From Paramacrobiotus metropolitanus (lineage: Eukaryota; Tardigrada; Eutardigrada; Parachela; Macrobiotidae): a stretch of DNA of 64,000 bases. Shown here piece after piece: positions 1 to 10,938 of the stretch. The stretch covers positions 55,279 through 119,278 of the forward strand of contig NW_026570448.1 in assembly GCF_019649055.1 (NCBI RefSeq). The letters run 5' to 3'. Position numbers and translations under genes: made by a program. Position 1 is the first letter of the stretch. Each line of letters starts with the position of its first letter. The notes below the pieces were generated by a model, which worked only from the letters and a program-made list of their open reading frames with translations, was not told where the DNA came from and searched no databases.

Positions 1-563
1 ACCTTTTTTTTGCCCAGGTAACATAGAATAATTGCACCAGTTTCTTTAAAAATTTAATTTTTAATTAATGGGATCGGAAAATTACACTCAGAGATACAAT
101 TACAAATTAATCTGCCATAAAATGAATACTCGTAAAAGCGAAGCTTCCAAAAAGCATTTCGCAAACAGGCTTTTCCAGAAAAAAGCAAAGAAAAATCAGT
201 AAAACAAATATAACAAAAATTCTAAATAAAATTCTTATTAAAACGATAAAAAAATATAAAAAAAAATTAACTGTCTTAAATTACTGTATGTAAAACCATT
301 TAAGAAATATCACAAAATGCCGGTTTTCTAATTTGTATCACTAATCGCCATTATGACGTCTTTGTGTTGGCATGATAAAGGTCAAAAATCACGATTTGCG
401 TATTTACCATTTTCCAATTTTCCGCCTCTGTAATTTTTCACGCCATTATATCAGAAACACGCATTATCAGAGAAAATAACCGTTTTTAAATCGCTAATGA
501 ATATTTATCGTAAACACATAGGGCAATACCGATGCGCGTCACGCCATGGTAATTAATATTTAC
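1..563 (-). other. Probable intron of the UBASH3-like gene
   Basis: AT-rich sequence following the exon 3 donor. I see no further exon with a good reading frame. The next exon is probably beyond position 1. Confidence 0.4.
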
Positions 564-3054
564 CGCTGGTGCTCTGTAATTCCTGAATGAGACACTGCGA
601 GTATTCCTTGAGAATCCGCTCCGACTGATTATCCAGGAATAATCCGATGAAGTTCTCCGATGCGTATCGATCCAGAATTAATTTATCCGGTAATCGATCG
701 GCGATGCGCTGGTAGGCGCTGCGCATGTGCTTGAGAATCACGGGGATCTGGCTGTCATCGGCCTGTGTGGAATGTGTAATGTGTAATCAGCAATAACAGC
801 ACAACTGTCAGCAAATCACCACTTATTATGCTCCAACAAATTGGCCCATCCCCCACCAGACAAATACACACGGATTTACGCAACTAATAAAATAAAACAT
901 TATCACTGTTCAATATTATTATGAAAAGATTTCGCCGGAATAAAATTACTGCACAATATTTCCGAATAAACTTTCATTCTCGCCTAACTCACCAGAGAAA
1001 ATAAAAACCTTGAAATTTCCTTAAATAAATTAAAGTGATCGACATAATAAACCCGAAATAAATTTTCCATATTCCATATATTTTAAAACATTCAAAAAGT
1101 TGTGAATTTAAGTAATCGCTGCGAACGAGAAGAATGAAAATTGTCTATTAATTTTAGCCAACTTAAAGAGATTCTCCGAATGCAGTGAAAATGTAGTGCA
1201 GTGACATGTGCTTTCATAGTCTGGACGGAAAATACACGTGTAATACTCGTATCCAACAAAACTAAATGCATCATTTCGCAATATTCGAACTTACTTTTGT
1301 TAATTCTATCAATTTTTGCGTTCCTCTAAACTATTAAATTTGTACTATACTGCATGTACGAGTATCACTTATATTTATCGTTATCAAAACTTATTTTAAA
1401 ACTTAACGCGCACATTTTTTGCTCTACTTCAAGGGAAAATGTGTAACGCCGTATTTTTTAAAGGAATTTGTTTATTTTGCGTATTTGTTGCACATTTGCG
1501 CGTGAAGCACAGCATAAAATGAGCGCGTTACGGTTAATTTTTAAAATGACATCTTTAAATAAAAAAAATAAATTCCTTATTTTTTAAAGGAATTTTTGGT
1601 TTATTTTGCTTATTTATTGTTTCATGCGTTATCCGTGAGATAAGCCAAAAATTAAAATTAAAGAAAAACCAAAGAAAAATATCAGCACATAAATACGGCA
1701 TTCTAACAGTATTTTCGGAAGTTCTTAATTATTTTCAATTTCGCCGCACCTTAAAACCGTGGCACATGGTGATGTGGCTCAAATGCAAATGAGCCCCGTT
1801 GAGTCCGCACTGCTGTGCCGTCCGCTCCAGGAAGGTGTGGATGTGCTCGAGAAGTGGTCCGGATGGGCATAAATACACAAGATACTCGCGCTGCTCTTTC
1901 TTATTCAAATACGGATTGTCTTTATGCGCCAGAATCCAGTTAACCGCCGCCGCCACTCCGATATCACCGGTCCACGCGATGGCTTTCTCCCTGTTTTAAC
2001 ACCACCACGACACTGACGAGCAGGAAAGAGAGATGAGCAAAAAAATGTGTACAATCAGCAACCTCAAATATTCCGCCTATGTCTGTGTCAACAATAAACC
2101 GATACCTGAAACTTCAATGAGGAAAAAAATAAATACTGACACACACCAGAAAATAAAAAAAAAGCCCTGCGGAAAAAATCGCCGAGTTCTCTTGCAGTGC
2201 GATGCAAGTACTCGGAATACCAAATATTTTAAAAACCAAAAAAATAAATATAAATATTTATTATATTATACAGAACAGGGATTTCCGCTTTTCGCCACAG
2301 TGAAGTTCCAAACATATTCCGATTTGCTAATTCAGTTTCTATTTATTAAGGAGAAAATCTGCTTTGCCTCATTTTACATCTATTATGATTCATTTTTTTC
2401 GGTTTCCACAAATTTAGCAAAATTAATTTTATAAATCAATTTCAGTATCACGCACGAAAATTATTATCAGCGAACCTGGCTGCAAGATTTTATTTTAGTT
2501 TTAATTTACTTAAACAATTTAGAATTTAATCTGATTTTAAATAAAATTAACTTTTTTTCCAAACTGCGATTAATCAGAAAGCAGCGCGCTACTTCGGAAT
2601 ACGAAATTAAATTCTGAAAAAAATAAATAAAAATTTCAGGAAATTCTCAAAAACCTGCCACACAGTATCCCGCTCGCAAATTTTGGTGGAAAAAACGTCA
2701 TACAAATTCAGCACAATTTACGCTACAGAAAACAAGCAGAAAAAACGGCACATACGCTCGGTCTTTGGGGAATCCCATGCGGACGAGCGCCTCGAGATCC
2801 CGTGAGGCCTGCGTACTGTGGGAGAAGAGGGAGGTGCTGGTGGAGGATGTGGAGGTGGCGTCGTGCTCATTATTGCTGACATTGGCATTAACCGCGTGAT
2901 TAGCATTGTGCACGGACGACCGCTGCGGATGCGGATGATGCGTCGACGAAGCGGCCGCATAGTGTGCACCGCTCGGCGGATGTTTACCCGATTTTCCCTT
3001 GTTGGCCGAGGCACTCGGGCTGGAGTGGAAGTGGTTGTTCATTGGATCACACAC
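564..3054 (-). CDS. UBASH3: UBASH3/TULA-like protein, 5' part (3 exons; continues past left edge)
   Basis: Three exons on the minus strand join in phase. Exon 1 (3054-2756) starts at a Met, is rich in Ser, His and Asn, and ends in the first half of a UBA domain (LVRMGFPKDRA). Its donor is GTATGT. Exon 2 (1990-1750, acceptor aaaacag) completes the UBA domain (EKAIAWTGDIGVAAAVNWIL) and enters a 2H-phosphoesterase-like domain (YLVYLCPSGPLLEHI, then HITMCHGF). Exon 3 (762-564, acceptor ccacacag, donor GTAAAT) continues it with FIGLFLDNQSERILKEY. Phases are 2, 0 and 1 and all agree. In known TULA proteins (UBASH3A/B) the order is UBA, 2H phosphoesterase, SH3, then a histidine phosphatase that dephosphorylates tyrosine kinases. 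The SH3 and phosphatase parts must lie left of the window. A second in-frame Met lies four codons after the first. The family call rests on domain order and remembered motifs, not on a search. Confidence 0.8.
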
Positions 3055-4007
3055 AGGCAGAAATCACCAGAATAAATCCGCAGATTCAATTACTAATTAG
3101 GGGCATCTTCACGGCTTCAGGTTGATCAGATACGGAGGCATGATTACGTGATGACAAGGCAGGCAGTATGTATATATTCGTGTTGTAACGTGCATGGCAG
3201 CATGCTTGGTGCGTCAACAGTCTTCAATGAAAAGCGGATTATGATCTATCTATCCATTTCGCGGTTACTCGCTCTCTCTCGCTTTGTCTGTCTGCCTGCG
3301 CGGTTTAAAGACGGACTGGCATTAAAAATGCACAATCTGTGAAACGCACACACTTTACGGCGTTTACGCCAACTCGGCATTTGGGCCGGCTTTATCGAAC
3401 GGCAGCGGCACTGAACGGCTTCGCATCGTCGGCAGAGACGCTGGCCAGGCAGACTCGTGCCGGGCCCGGTGGCGATGAATGGGCCGTTGAGAGTGCAGGC
3501 CGGATGTAATCAACTGTGGTGAGCAGGTGGAATCAACTCGGTGGCACAATAAAGCACGACGTAACCCGCGTCTTGGGGGTTGAGCGTAATCCACCGATTT
3601 CATACCGCCACTACCGTCTTGAAGCATTGCGGGAAATACTGTAATAATTGCGTAGCGTCCTACCGCCTATGCGGTCGTCTGCGTTTGCTGGTTTTCGTCA
3701 GTAATTCAACTCAAAATCAGCTGCACAAAAAGCATGTTTGATCCCATGCAAAGTGCAAACTCAAGCAGACAGCGAGAACGTTTTACTGTTAATTACTACT
3801 GTATAGTTCCACTTACAAAAAAAGATACTGCAGTTACATATGTATCTATCTGTACAGTCTGTACCATGTACGCCTTTAGTTCACCGTTTTCTCGTTCAGC
3901 GTTTCGTATGTTTTTTAACAACGAGCAGATCGTGCAGCTATATCATACAAATAATTCTCGGCTGCAGACGAGAGACAGGAGCATGAAAACGTTGGGCGAA
4001 CAGACGG
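3055..4007. other. Spacer between UBASH3-like gene and cysteine-rich cluster
   Basis: About 950 bp without a gene I can support. 3364-3627 is locally GC-rich and open on the minus strand (87 codons), with Arg/Pro/Ser-rich composition and no motif. It may be 5' untranslated or promoter DNA of the UBASH3-like gene, but nothing shows this. Confidence 0.3.
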
Positions 4008-4926
4008 TTATCCGGACCGAGTGCGGCACCAGCGGGTAACGTCCTGTCCGTTAAGATACCACCATCTGCCGCAGTTATCACAGTCGACCACGCACTGTGC
4101 ACCCGGCACGTTCGGACAGCGATCAAAGCGCGGATCACACCACGCTCGTATTGGGAAGCATCCCGGCTCGCTGTTTGGGGGACAAGACGGGGGTGCATCT
4201 ATCAAAAAACCCAAGATACTAATTAACGGGAATCACGAATTAAAAACCACCCATCCAACATGCACCACCCAGGAGTCCAGGACCTACCGGATGTTTGGTT
4301 GCCAAATTGTGTAGTACTAGCAACCGTTGTGGTACTGGTTGACTCGGGAAGTGGATGATGCATTGGCCCATCGTACACCGTATCCCCGTAAAGTGATCCG
4401 TACAGCGGCTGTTGCAGACTGATTCCGCCCGTTGCACGATATCCTAACACTGGTAGGTGTCCTTGCCCAGGACGGCCAGCTCTGTACATGCTTTTACGAG
4501 TGTAATATTCAGGATAACCGACTCCTGGGAATTTCTGGCCAATATTCGCCAGTGGGAAGCGATAGATGGAGGACCGGCTGGGATCTCCTCGCCGCACTGA
4601 CTCGACCTCATAATGCAGTCGCCGATCCGGCCGAACCGCATAGTACGGGCCGTTCTGTCGCATGTAGATGAAAAGGTCATGGTTTTGGCTCTTTTCCATA
4701 CCCGTCGTCGCAACCTGAGAAAAACCACCCTGTAAACTACAAGGCGATTGAAACTTAATAGATTACATTCAGTTTTTAGTCTTACAGCGTAATCACCGGT
4801 AAAAACAACTGCTATTAAAATATTCGATAGTGTTTGAAAATAACCGATTTTTAAAGTGAATCTTCGCGTTACCGGAAGCATAAACCACTGGAAGAGGAAA
4901 TACACGAGAGAGCAGCCAACTTGCAT
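4008..4926 (-). CDS. Secreted cysteine-rich protein, type B, intact (3 exons, 223 aa)
   Basis: Exon 1 (4926-4873) is a signal peptide exon, MQVGCSLVYFLFQWFMLP, ending in phase 0 before donor GTAACG. Exon 2 (4714-4288, acceptor tttttctcag) encodes about 142 residues rich in Tyr, Pro, Arg and Gly, then a short Ser/Thr stretch (PESTSTTTVAST); its donor is GTAGGT in phase 1. Exon 3 (4198-4008, acceptor ttgatag) encodes a cysteine module with CPPNSEPGCFPIRAWCDPRF, AQCVVDCDNCG and WYLNGQD, then stops. The three exons sum to 672 nt with no stop, which supports the model. The exon 3 module is shared with the genes at 14852-15524, 6887-7269 and 5492-5799, but this gene lacks their C-terminal CCNNYCGGC module. 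The family is not one I can name. Secretion is inferred from the N-terminus; function is unknown. Confidence 0.65.
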
Positions 4927-5491
4927 TATGTTAAGGATTTTTAAAGGAGAGCTGTATCCGTCCGAATCAGGCCGATATAAAAAAATGTACTCTAAAGACT
5001 AAAGCATGTGCTTTCGAAAATGTTCAGAAAGTGCATTACAGGCATGTGATATTATTTACGACCACAGACGGCGTTAATTAAATTTATCAAGATATTAAAC
5101 CGAGCTTGGTAAATCAAGATATACCGATCCACTTTTACCGGTATTTGCATAACCAGTACAGCTTTTTGCTGCTACCAGAGGAAAGTGCATTTCGGCGATA
5201 AGAAAACGTATCGCGCACGATCTGATTATTGCATAATATCACGCACCTAGAGAGTTACAAAATTCAGGTGAATTTAATACATGACTGGGTGCGGCACAAT
5301 CCTAAGACGGACAATTCACAGTTAAAGCCAAAAAAATTGCGTTTTTACTGTTGGAAAATTGATTTGCCAAAAGCACCATACAATTTTTAATAAAGTAGTG
5401 TATAGTTACGTGCCATATATAAAATTTTCTCGTTACAAAGGCTGCCGTTACCGTCAGTAGTTATCAAGTTGCAGTAACATTCTTGCCGGTA

Positions 5492-5799
5492 TCATCTTAA
5501 AGAGTTCTTTGCACACGTCTTCCCGCGGCACGGCTCTACAGAGCACTGGAGCGGTACATTTGTGGGACAACTATTATCCGGTGGGCAGATGGTTGGGGTG
5601 CGGACGGTTGTTTTCGACGGATAGCGTAGTGAGGAAAGATCCTGCCCATTCAGGTACCATTTCATACCGCAGAGATCGCAGTTAACGACACACTGCGCCG
5701 TTGGGACACCGGGACAGTGGTCGAAGCTTGGATGACACCAGGCGCGGATGGCAACATAGGCGGGTGTGAATTCCGACGGCGGGCAAGTTGGGATGGAAC
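5492..5799 (-). pseudogene. Truncated cysteine-rich secreted protein exon (type A relative)
   Basis: This exon starts at acceptor aacatag and reads in the same phase-1 frame as the intact paralog: GSIPTCPP, then RAWCHPSFDHCPGVP, AQCVVNCDLCG, WYLNGQD and EPCRGKTCAKNS. There, relative to the gene at 14852-15524, about 47 bp are missing. The loss removes the CCNNYCGGC module and shifts the frame to an early stop (NSLR then stop), although the downstream nucleotides (ccggcaagaatgttactgc) are still recognisable. I find no matching signal peptide exon upstream. Most likely a pseudogene; a shortened but expressed protein cannot be excluded. Confidence 0.6.
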
Positions 5800-5879
5800 C
5801 TATGTTAAGGGAACCAGCTTTACAAACTTTTGCCAAATGACTTCGCAACGCAATACATCCCAGTATTCATAGGGTGCTC

Positions 5880-6420
5880 ATAGTATTCATATTCCTTAAG
5901 CGCGCTTTTTCACAGCATTAAGCCCAATCTTCGTTAAAAAACTGGTAAAGGTAATTACATGGTTGATTCGGTAAACCGTTGTCTGCAAGAAAGAAACTTA
6001 CGAGAAAACAGCAGACCTTATACAGTACTCGTTTGATCATATAGATATGGCGTCGACTGGCACTAATTTTGGAATAAAATACTAGAGTAGTATGTACAGT
6101 GGACTTCATAAATGTGGTTACACTTAGCCACCCGTACACATAGCGCTATCGCCTTTAAGTGTAACCACATTTATTAAGTCCATTGTAGTACGCAAACACA
6201 GAATTAAACCACAATAAATTTCGTTTCAGTACGATTATTCCAAGTACAGTAGTAATAGAATAACTATAGAAGTAACCGTTGTGTAAAAGAAGGAAACCGT
6301 TGTGTTGCTGCGCAGTGTTGTTGTGTACTACTTAGTTATGGAAGTAAACCGGGTATTGTCGACTTGTGGTAGCGTTTGGCGTCGCAGTGTAACAAATCAA
6401 TCAACGTTAACAGTTAAAGC
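5880..6420. repeat. Duplicated upstream block, copy 1
   Basis: The segment resembles 9880-10135 and 15640-15900. All share runs such as an ACATGGTT/TTATTGACAT stretch and a tail around GATACGAG or GATTCGAG. The copies lie 5' of cysteine-rich gene units on the minus strand, so they look like upstream parts of a segmental duplication. This copy carries a small MITE at 6097-6185. Confidence 0.4.
6097..6185. mobile_element. 89 bp Tc1/mariner-type MITE
   Basis: The left end reads CAGTGGACTTCATAAATGTG and the right end is its near-perfect inverse, ending in AAGTCCATTG. Both ends are bordered by TA (6095-6096 and 6186-6187). Arms of about 33 bp enclose a loop of about 25 bp. A TA target and a CAGTG-like start fit Tc1/mariner derivatives. 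There is no coding capacity. Confidence 0.7.
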
Positions 6421-6460
6421 AGTTAAACAAATTACACAGGAATTCATTCATTGCATATAC

Positions 6461-6514
6461 CGGAAGTAAGAACCACTGGAAGACGAGAGACGTAACTGAG
6501 TGACCAAAATCCAT
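6461..6514 (-). pseudogene. Orphan signal-peptide exon of a type B cysteine-rich gene
   Basis: The exon encodes MDFGHSVTSLVFQWFLLP and then donor GTATAT in phase 0. It has the same length (18 codons), same phase and same ending (FQWF-LLP) as exon 1 of the intact gene at 4008-4926. No exon 2 like that of the intact gene follows it. The nearest downstream cysteine-rich exon (5799) needs phase 1, so it would not join. I read it as the remnant of a broken gene. Confidence 0.5.
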
Positions 6515-6886
6515 TAGGCCACGGTTTATAAAGAAGCAAGAAGTGTTCGGCAGCGAGCGGTTTTTTACGTAGCGTACAAAGCGTAAGCCGGCGTTTTTGT
6601 TTATCAAAGTAGATTAAAATGATATGTAGGCATATGGTAAAATTTGAAGTAATATAAATTAGGAATAAAGACGGCGTACACAAAAATAATCGCATTTGAC
6701 GAAACTCGATGCGGCGAGGCATTTTGCACAACTAGCCACCAACGTCGCGTTTTATTACCTGAAAATTAATTTGTCCAAAAAGGACATACAGTTTCAAATC
6801 ATAATGTAAGTCTTTGCCGTTATGAAAGCATCAAATATGCACGAAGGCAACACTTTACACGTAGGCAATGTGAAATGCACCGGTAC

Positions 6887-7269
6887 TTAACATGAAGCAG
6901 TAACATTCCTTCCGGTATTATCATAAAAGTACGCATTACAGCCTCCGCAGTAGTTATTACAGCACGTCGCGTAGGAGTTATTGGCGCACGTCTTCCCACG
7001 GCACGGCTCTTCGAAACACTGGACAACCGGCGTCCCAGCAGGGCAACTATTCCCCGGTGGGCAAACTGTAGTGGGAATCGCGGTACTGGTGACGGTGGCA
7101 TTAACCCAGCACTGCGAGGAGACATCCTGTCCGTGCAGGTAAAATTTAAAACCGCAGCAATCGCAGTCAGCAACACACTCCGCCGTTGGCACACCGGGAC
7201 ACTGGACGTGCGAACCACACAAGGGTCCAAATTGCACGCAGAGGGGTCCGGGATCCGGAGGGCAGTTGC
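6887..7269 (-). CDS. Cysteine-rich secreted protein, type A, main exon (5' exon damaged)
   Basis: From acceptor gtactag this exon reads GNCPPDPGPLCVQFGPLCGS, AECVADCDCCG, FYLHGQDVSS, a Thr-rich linker, CPPGNSCPAGTP, EPCRGKTCANNS, CCNNYCGGCNAYFYDNTG and stops, in the same phase as the intact paralog. The matching signal-peptide exon can be traced at about 7432-7470 (MVQCQA), but sequence upstream of it is replaced by unrelated DNA with an inverted CCCGAACAGGGG/CCCCTGTTCGGG pair. The usual donor has also become GCAGATAG, with another GT 11 bp upstream in the right phase. Without a start and hydrophobic stretch it is probably not secreted as its paralog is. It may be a pseudogene whose main exon is still clean. 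Confidence 0.55.
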
Positions 7270-7479
7270 CTAGTACGTTAAGGGACCGTGGGCTTAATAA
7301 TTAGTTTTAGCGCAACGTGATGCAAGTACAGTATACATAGGGTACACACAAAGGCTCGTCTACTGATCACAAGCTGTATGCTGTATTAATTATTCCGAAA
7401 ACAAGACAACTAAACGCTATCTGCAGAATTACCTAGTTGTACGAGAGCTTGACATTGCACCATTAAGATCACCCAGTGC

Positions 7480-7929
7480 AAATCTGTAACCCGAACAGGG
7501 GTTGTTTGGGCCTGTCAAACTCCCCTGTTCGGGACCAGAAACCAAGTCCGAGGTGCCATTGTGCGGGCCAGAGAGCTCAGGCCTACCGGCAAACGGGCGG
7601 AAGGCCTATTTGTAGACCCACTCTGAGCAAGTTCTGGTTCCGCCTGGGCCTATCCAAACACGATATGTAACAGCATTCAGGCCCAGTCCAGACATTAATT
7701 GACTTTGATTTACAGTAGCTTTTTTATTTTATATTTACTTAAACCAACGCCTTAACACGACTTAGAAGCTTTATTATTAAGTGATATACAATTAGCAGGC
7801 TTTATTAATATTTATATAACATAATGAGCATGTAGCGCATCACATGCAGTGATCACAAAGCTGCTTTAATCACGTCATAAACATGTAAAAACAAGATGCA
7901 CAGCGTATATGTATGTGTACAATCATTTC
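7480..7929. other. Spacer with inverted-repeat fragment
   Basis: 7490-7543 holds the inverted pair CCCGAACAGGGG ... CCCCTGTTCGGG, followed by GC-rich DNA with repeated GGGCC(A/T) words to about 7690. This looks like part of a mobile element whose ends I cannot define. The rest is AT-rich without a supported gene. Confidence 0.3.
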
Positions 7930-8152
7930 TCAGTATTTCGGCTCAATAATTTCGTAATTAGCATTCACATCAGCTCTGTTCGAAGGCGCCTCCGACAGTC
8001 CGACCCGATGGCATACAGCTTCTCTCGCAACTTCTTGTTGGAAATATTCGGCAGCTTCAGTGGGTTCATGCGCGTGCTGGCTGTGGGCAGGCGTTCTTGA
8101 ATAATGTTCATCGGGAAATGGGGAATTTCTGCGAAAAATCCTGCAATTAAAT
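7930..8152 (-). CDS. Possible terminal exon of an unrecognised gene
   Basis: After a good acceptor (tttaattgcag, 8159-8153) the minus strand is open for about 74 codons to a stop at 7930. It is acidic and polar (NSPFPDEHYSRTP, HSQHAHEPTEAAEYFQQEVA, NYEIIEPKY). The composition suits a soluble C-terminus. I do not recognise the protein and could not place upstream exons with confidence; a GTGCGT donor near 8563 on the same strand could belong to a 5' exon. The opposite strand is also open over much of this stretch. Confidence 0.35.
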
Positions 8153-8159
8153 ATTTTAC

Positions 8160-9470
8160 TTGTTAATCCACTCATTAGTCAATAAAAATAATAATTTTAA
8201 CACTTTAAATCAATAATTTATTGCAGTTTGAAAATAACAAAAATGGACTACAAACAATCAGGTTTTTTTCCACAAACTGCAATTCACACACACGCGAAGT
8301 AAATTATCTACAATAAGGTGCGACAATAATAAATTATTTAAAAAATAGAACAACAGTAGTATGTAGTTTAATACGCGTTGTAGTTGCGTGTCCCATCAGA
8401 ATAAATTTAGTGTAAATAGTTCCCATCAGTATTTAGTATAAACAGTTACGTGTCTCATCAGTATAAATAGTTTCCCAGTGCAAATAAACTATACGAGTAT
8501 TTCTGCTTGTTTGCATATACTGATAATATTACTGTATTCAAATTACTTTTAACGCTACGCACGCACCTGCACGGGATCATCCTGTTTTCAAATTTCTATC
8601 AATTTCCACATCTTTCGGAACATTTTTGCTTGATCCTGAGCCGTGGAAGGTTTCGACAAGGCGGTTTCTCAGTGGAAAAAAGGGTTTTGACGATCAGACA
8701 ACTGACGCAAGTCGAGAGCTGGCAAACTCCACGAACCGTTGGAACAGCGAAGGCTGAACTGCACGAAATTACAGCGCAAAAACAGTGCTCTCAACCAAGT
8801 CCCAAAAGCAGTCGTAACAAGTTTAATATGCAGAAAAATGCCTTCGTGATTACAACAGTTAAGTAGAACTTGAACAAAGGATAAGATAAAATCAAAGTAG
8901 AAGGAGAGCAATAATTATTGTTTAAAAGTTTGCAATTGCCAGAAACCAACACTGTCAGCACTTAGACAGTGATGTGCAATAAGTACAGTATGGTGCAGCT
9001 AGAGCAACGATAGTACCGCCTCCAAGCGCGGGAAAAGCGAACTACCCCGGCTGGCAGTTTCCAAATCGTCCAGCAAATTGTTTCAGTAAATTGTATTACA
9101 ATTTACAATAATATTTCTTTAATTGCTTGCATGATTAATTTTGTTGATGCAGTAATAGTTTTTAACTTTGGATTTATGGAACCATGCTCATAAATTCCTT
9201 TTAAATAATATAATATAGATATTATTATATGCAGTGACTGCAGCGCGTTGTGTCAGTTTAAAGCAGTTATGAATTATTAGTATATTTTGTTATAATGTAA
9301 TAATAATTCATAATAGAGCGCCGTAATATTAAGTAATAATATTATTATTTCTTATTATTATTGGGCTCTATTCGGACCGGATATACGACATTATACGTAC
9401 GTAATACAATATGAACATTGCATACATGTGCTTACATACTGCCGGTCAATTATCATGGCTTCTGAATCAA
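8160..9470. other. AT-rich spacer, no supported gene
   Basis: Minus strand 8669-8911 and plus strand 8507-8866 are open, but neither shows a motif or a convincing start, so I treat them as chance or untranslated exon sequence. 9230-9365 is a very AT-rich run of ATAATATTATT type. Confidence 0.3.
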
Positions 9471-9529
9471 TAGGAATTCTGTAGCTGACATCGCTAGATT
9501 TTGTTGGCTACCTGAATTAAAACACCCAG

Positions 9530-9760
9530 ATAAAAAAAACTTTATTTGTGGGCCAGAACTACGATTTTCTGGGCCAGAATATTTCAGCACCACGCTGGGC
9601 AAGTTCTTCCCACGAAACTGAACCAGATCTGGCCCACAATACGTTGGCCCGGAAATGCCATTATCCTGGAACAGAAAATGTTCCGGATAGGCCAGAATGT
9701 TTCGTGCCCCGATCGGGCTTGATTTCGTTTCTAGAAATTGCACTGGGCAGTGATAGCACT
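9530..9760. repeat. Degenerate GGGCCAGAA-rich repeat patch
   Basis: The words TGGGCCAGAA, TGGCCCACAA, GGCCCGGAA and GGCCAGAATG recur in both orientations within about 200 bp of otherwise AT-rich DNA. Part of the 7550-7680 patch has similar words. It looks like a decayed foldback or MITE-like insertion; no clear ends are visible. Confidence 0.3.
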
Positions 9761-9879
9761 ATAGCGGTAATACCCAGGACAATGGATAACGCTTTATTCC
9801 TCCCGGGCATATTATAATAATCTTTATTGTTAGGACTTTTAAAATCTGGCTACGAGGAGCAACAATGGCAAAAATTCTG

Positions 9880-10135
9880 GTTGAACAATTTTATGTTGTA
9901 GCAAAATTGCACTGATATGTTGTACGCAGCTCGCTGGAAAATTGCAGTGGGTTATCAGCCGAACATAGCCACGTTTACTGCATGGATTTTTACGCGTTCT
10001 TTGGCAGCCTTAGGTACATTCTTCAGTAAAAAAACAGTGAAAAAATTGTAAAGGGTTATTGACATCGTTGTTTTGTTAAGCCGTCGTTTACTTGAAAGAT
10101 ACGAGAGTACGGCAAATTTTATGCTAGTACTGTAC
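9880..10135. repeat. Duplicated upstream block, copy 2
   Basis: Homologous by eye to 15640-15900: both hold a GCAGCCTTAGG / CCAGCCTTAGG word, a run of A next to CAGTG/CTGTC, TTATTGACAT, then an AGAAACGG/AGTACGG word. The TRIM element at 10136 is inserted directly at its end. Confidence 0.45.
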
Positions 10136-10676
10136 TCTAAGCAGGGCGCAATCCGAGGGAAACCGAGAAACGGCTGAAAAAGGCGCCGATGGGGGAATCG
10201 AACCCCGGCTACGTCGTTAGATCCGCGTAGGCAGTACCACTGCACCACGGCGCAATAAGTTGAAATCCTTTGAAAGATTTTGTCGCTTTACGTGAGCCGC
10301 TTCTCGCCTCACACCCCCTTTGCAGCTTTCGCTACGTCCTCGTAGCGAGACTAAGCGATCCTTCAAGCGGCGGCTCCGGCTCACCGCATCCTCTATTCAT
10401 TTTATCATTTTATTCGTTTTTGCTCTGTTCCTCCCGTTCGAGGTTAGCACACTGGTCTCATAGGCGAAGTGGACGTACCGAACCTTGATCTGCTACCATC
10501 TAAGCAGGGCGCAATCCGAGGGAAACCGAGAAACGGCTGAAAAAGGCGCCGATGGGGGAATCGAACCCCGGCTACGTCGTTAGATCCGCGTAGGCAGTAC
10601 CACTGCACCACGGCGCAATAAGTTGAAATCCTTTGAAAGATTTTGTCGCTTTACGTGAGCCGCTTCTCGCCTCACA
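10136..10676 (-). mobile_element. TRIM-like LTR element with tRNA-like LTRs, copy 1
   Basis: Read on the minus strand: 5' LTR 10676-10499 (178 bp, TGTGAG...CTTAGA), primer-binding site TGGTAGCAGAT directly after it, about 185 bp internal DNA, purine tract GCAAAGGGGG, then 3' LTR 10313-10136. The LTRs appear identical to each other, so the insertion is recent. Flanks carry a perfect 4 bp target duplication GTAC (10132-10135 and 10677-10680). There is no gag or pol. A 72-codon open frame on the opposite strand (10270-10488) also exists in copy 2 but has no motif and is probably fortuitous. Each LTR holds a tRNA-like segment (10182-10253; 10545-10616). Confidence 0.85.
10545..10616 (-). ncRNA. 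tRNA-like Pol III module inside the TRIM LTR
   Basis: 72 nt. The A box is TGGTGCAGTGG and the B box GGTTCGATTCC, both near consensus for internal Pol III promoters. The ends GCGCCG and CGGCGC pair as an acceptor-like stem, GGGG/CCCC forms a T-stem around TTCGATT, and CTACG/CGTAG forms an anticodon-like stem with an oversized 12 nt loop. A TTTTT run follows at once, as a Pol III terminator would. The D stem and anticodon loop are not canonical, so I do not call a functional tRNA. A second, identical copy lies at 10182-10253 in the other LTR. Confidence 0.6.
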
Positions 10677-10740
10677 GTACATTACTTGTTTAAACACACA
10701 AATAAGGCGCTAACCATCATGTACAAGGTAGTACGGAATA

Positions 10741-10938
10741 GCAAGTTATTGCACTTGTTTGATTGCGAGGTATTGTGCAACAACGTTAAAAGAAGAAAAC
10801 CGGTGTGTAAGTAGCAGCAGTAAGTAGCAGGTGTGTAAGTAGGTGTGTAAGTAGCAGTGTAAGTTATTGCACTTGTTTGATTGCGAGGTATTGTGCAACA
10901 ACGTTAAAAGAAGAAAACCGGTGTGTAAGTAGCAGCAT
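10741..10938. repeat. Tandem duplication, period about 118 bp
   Basis: An approximately 80 bp core beginning AAGTTATTGCACTTGTTTG and ending CCGGTGTGTAAGTAGCAGC occurs at about 10743 and again at about 10861, separated by a GTGTGTAAGTAG-rich stretch. The two cores look almost identical. Confidence 0.75.

Noticed and set aside
5918-6139. Exon after acceptor ttcttgcag at about 5985
   Set aside because: The region is part of the duplicated upstream block found at 9.9 and 15.7 kb, and the frame is not kept there.
10182-10253. Functional tRNA gene
   Set aside because: A and B boxes and acceptor and T stems are present, but the D stem is weak and the anticodon loop has about 12 nt, so it is tRNA-derived rather than a tRNA.
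10270-10488. 72-codon open frame, also seen as 77 codons at 33155-33388
   Set aside because: It runs antisense through the TRIM 3' LTR and interior in both copies. Similarity comes from copy descent; no motif or start context supports a protein.
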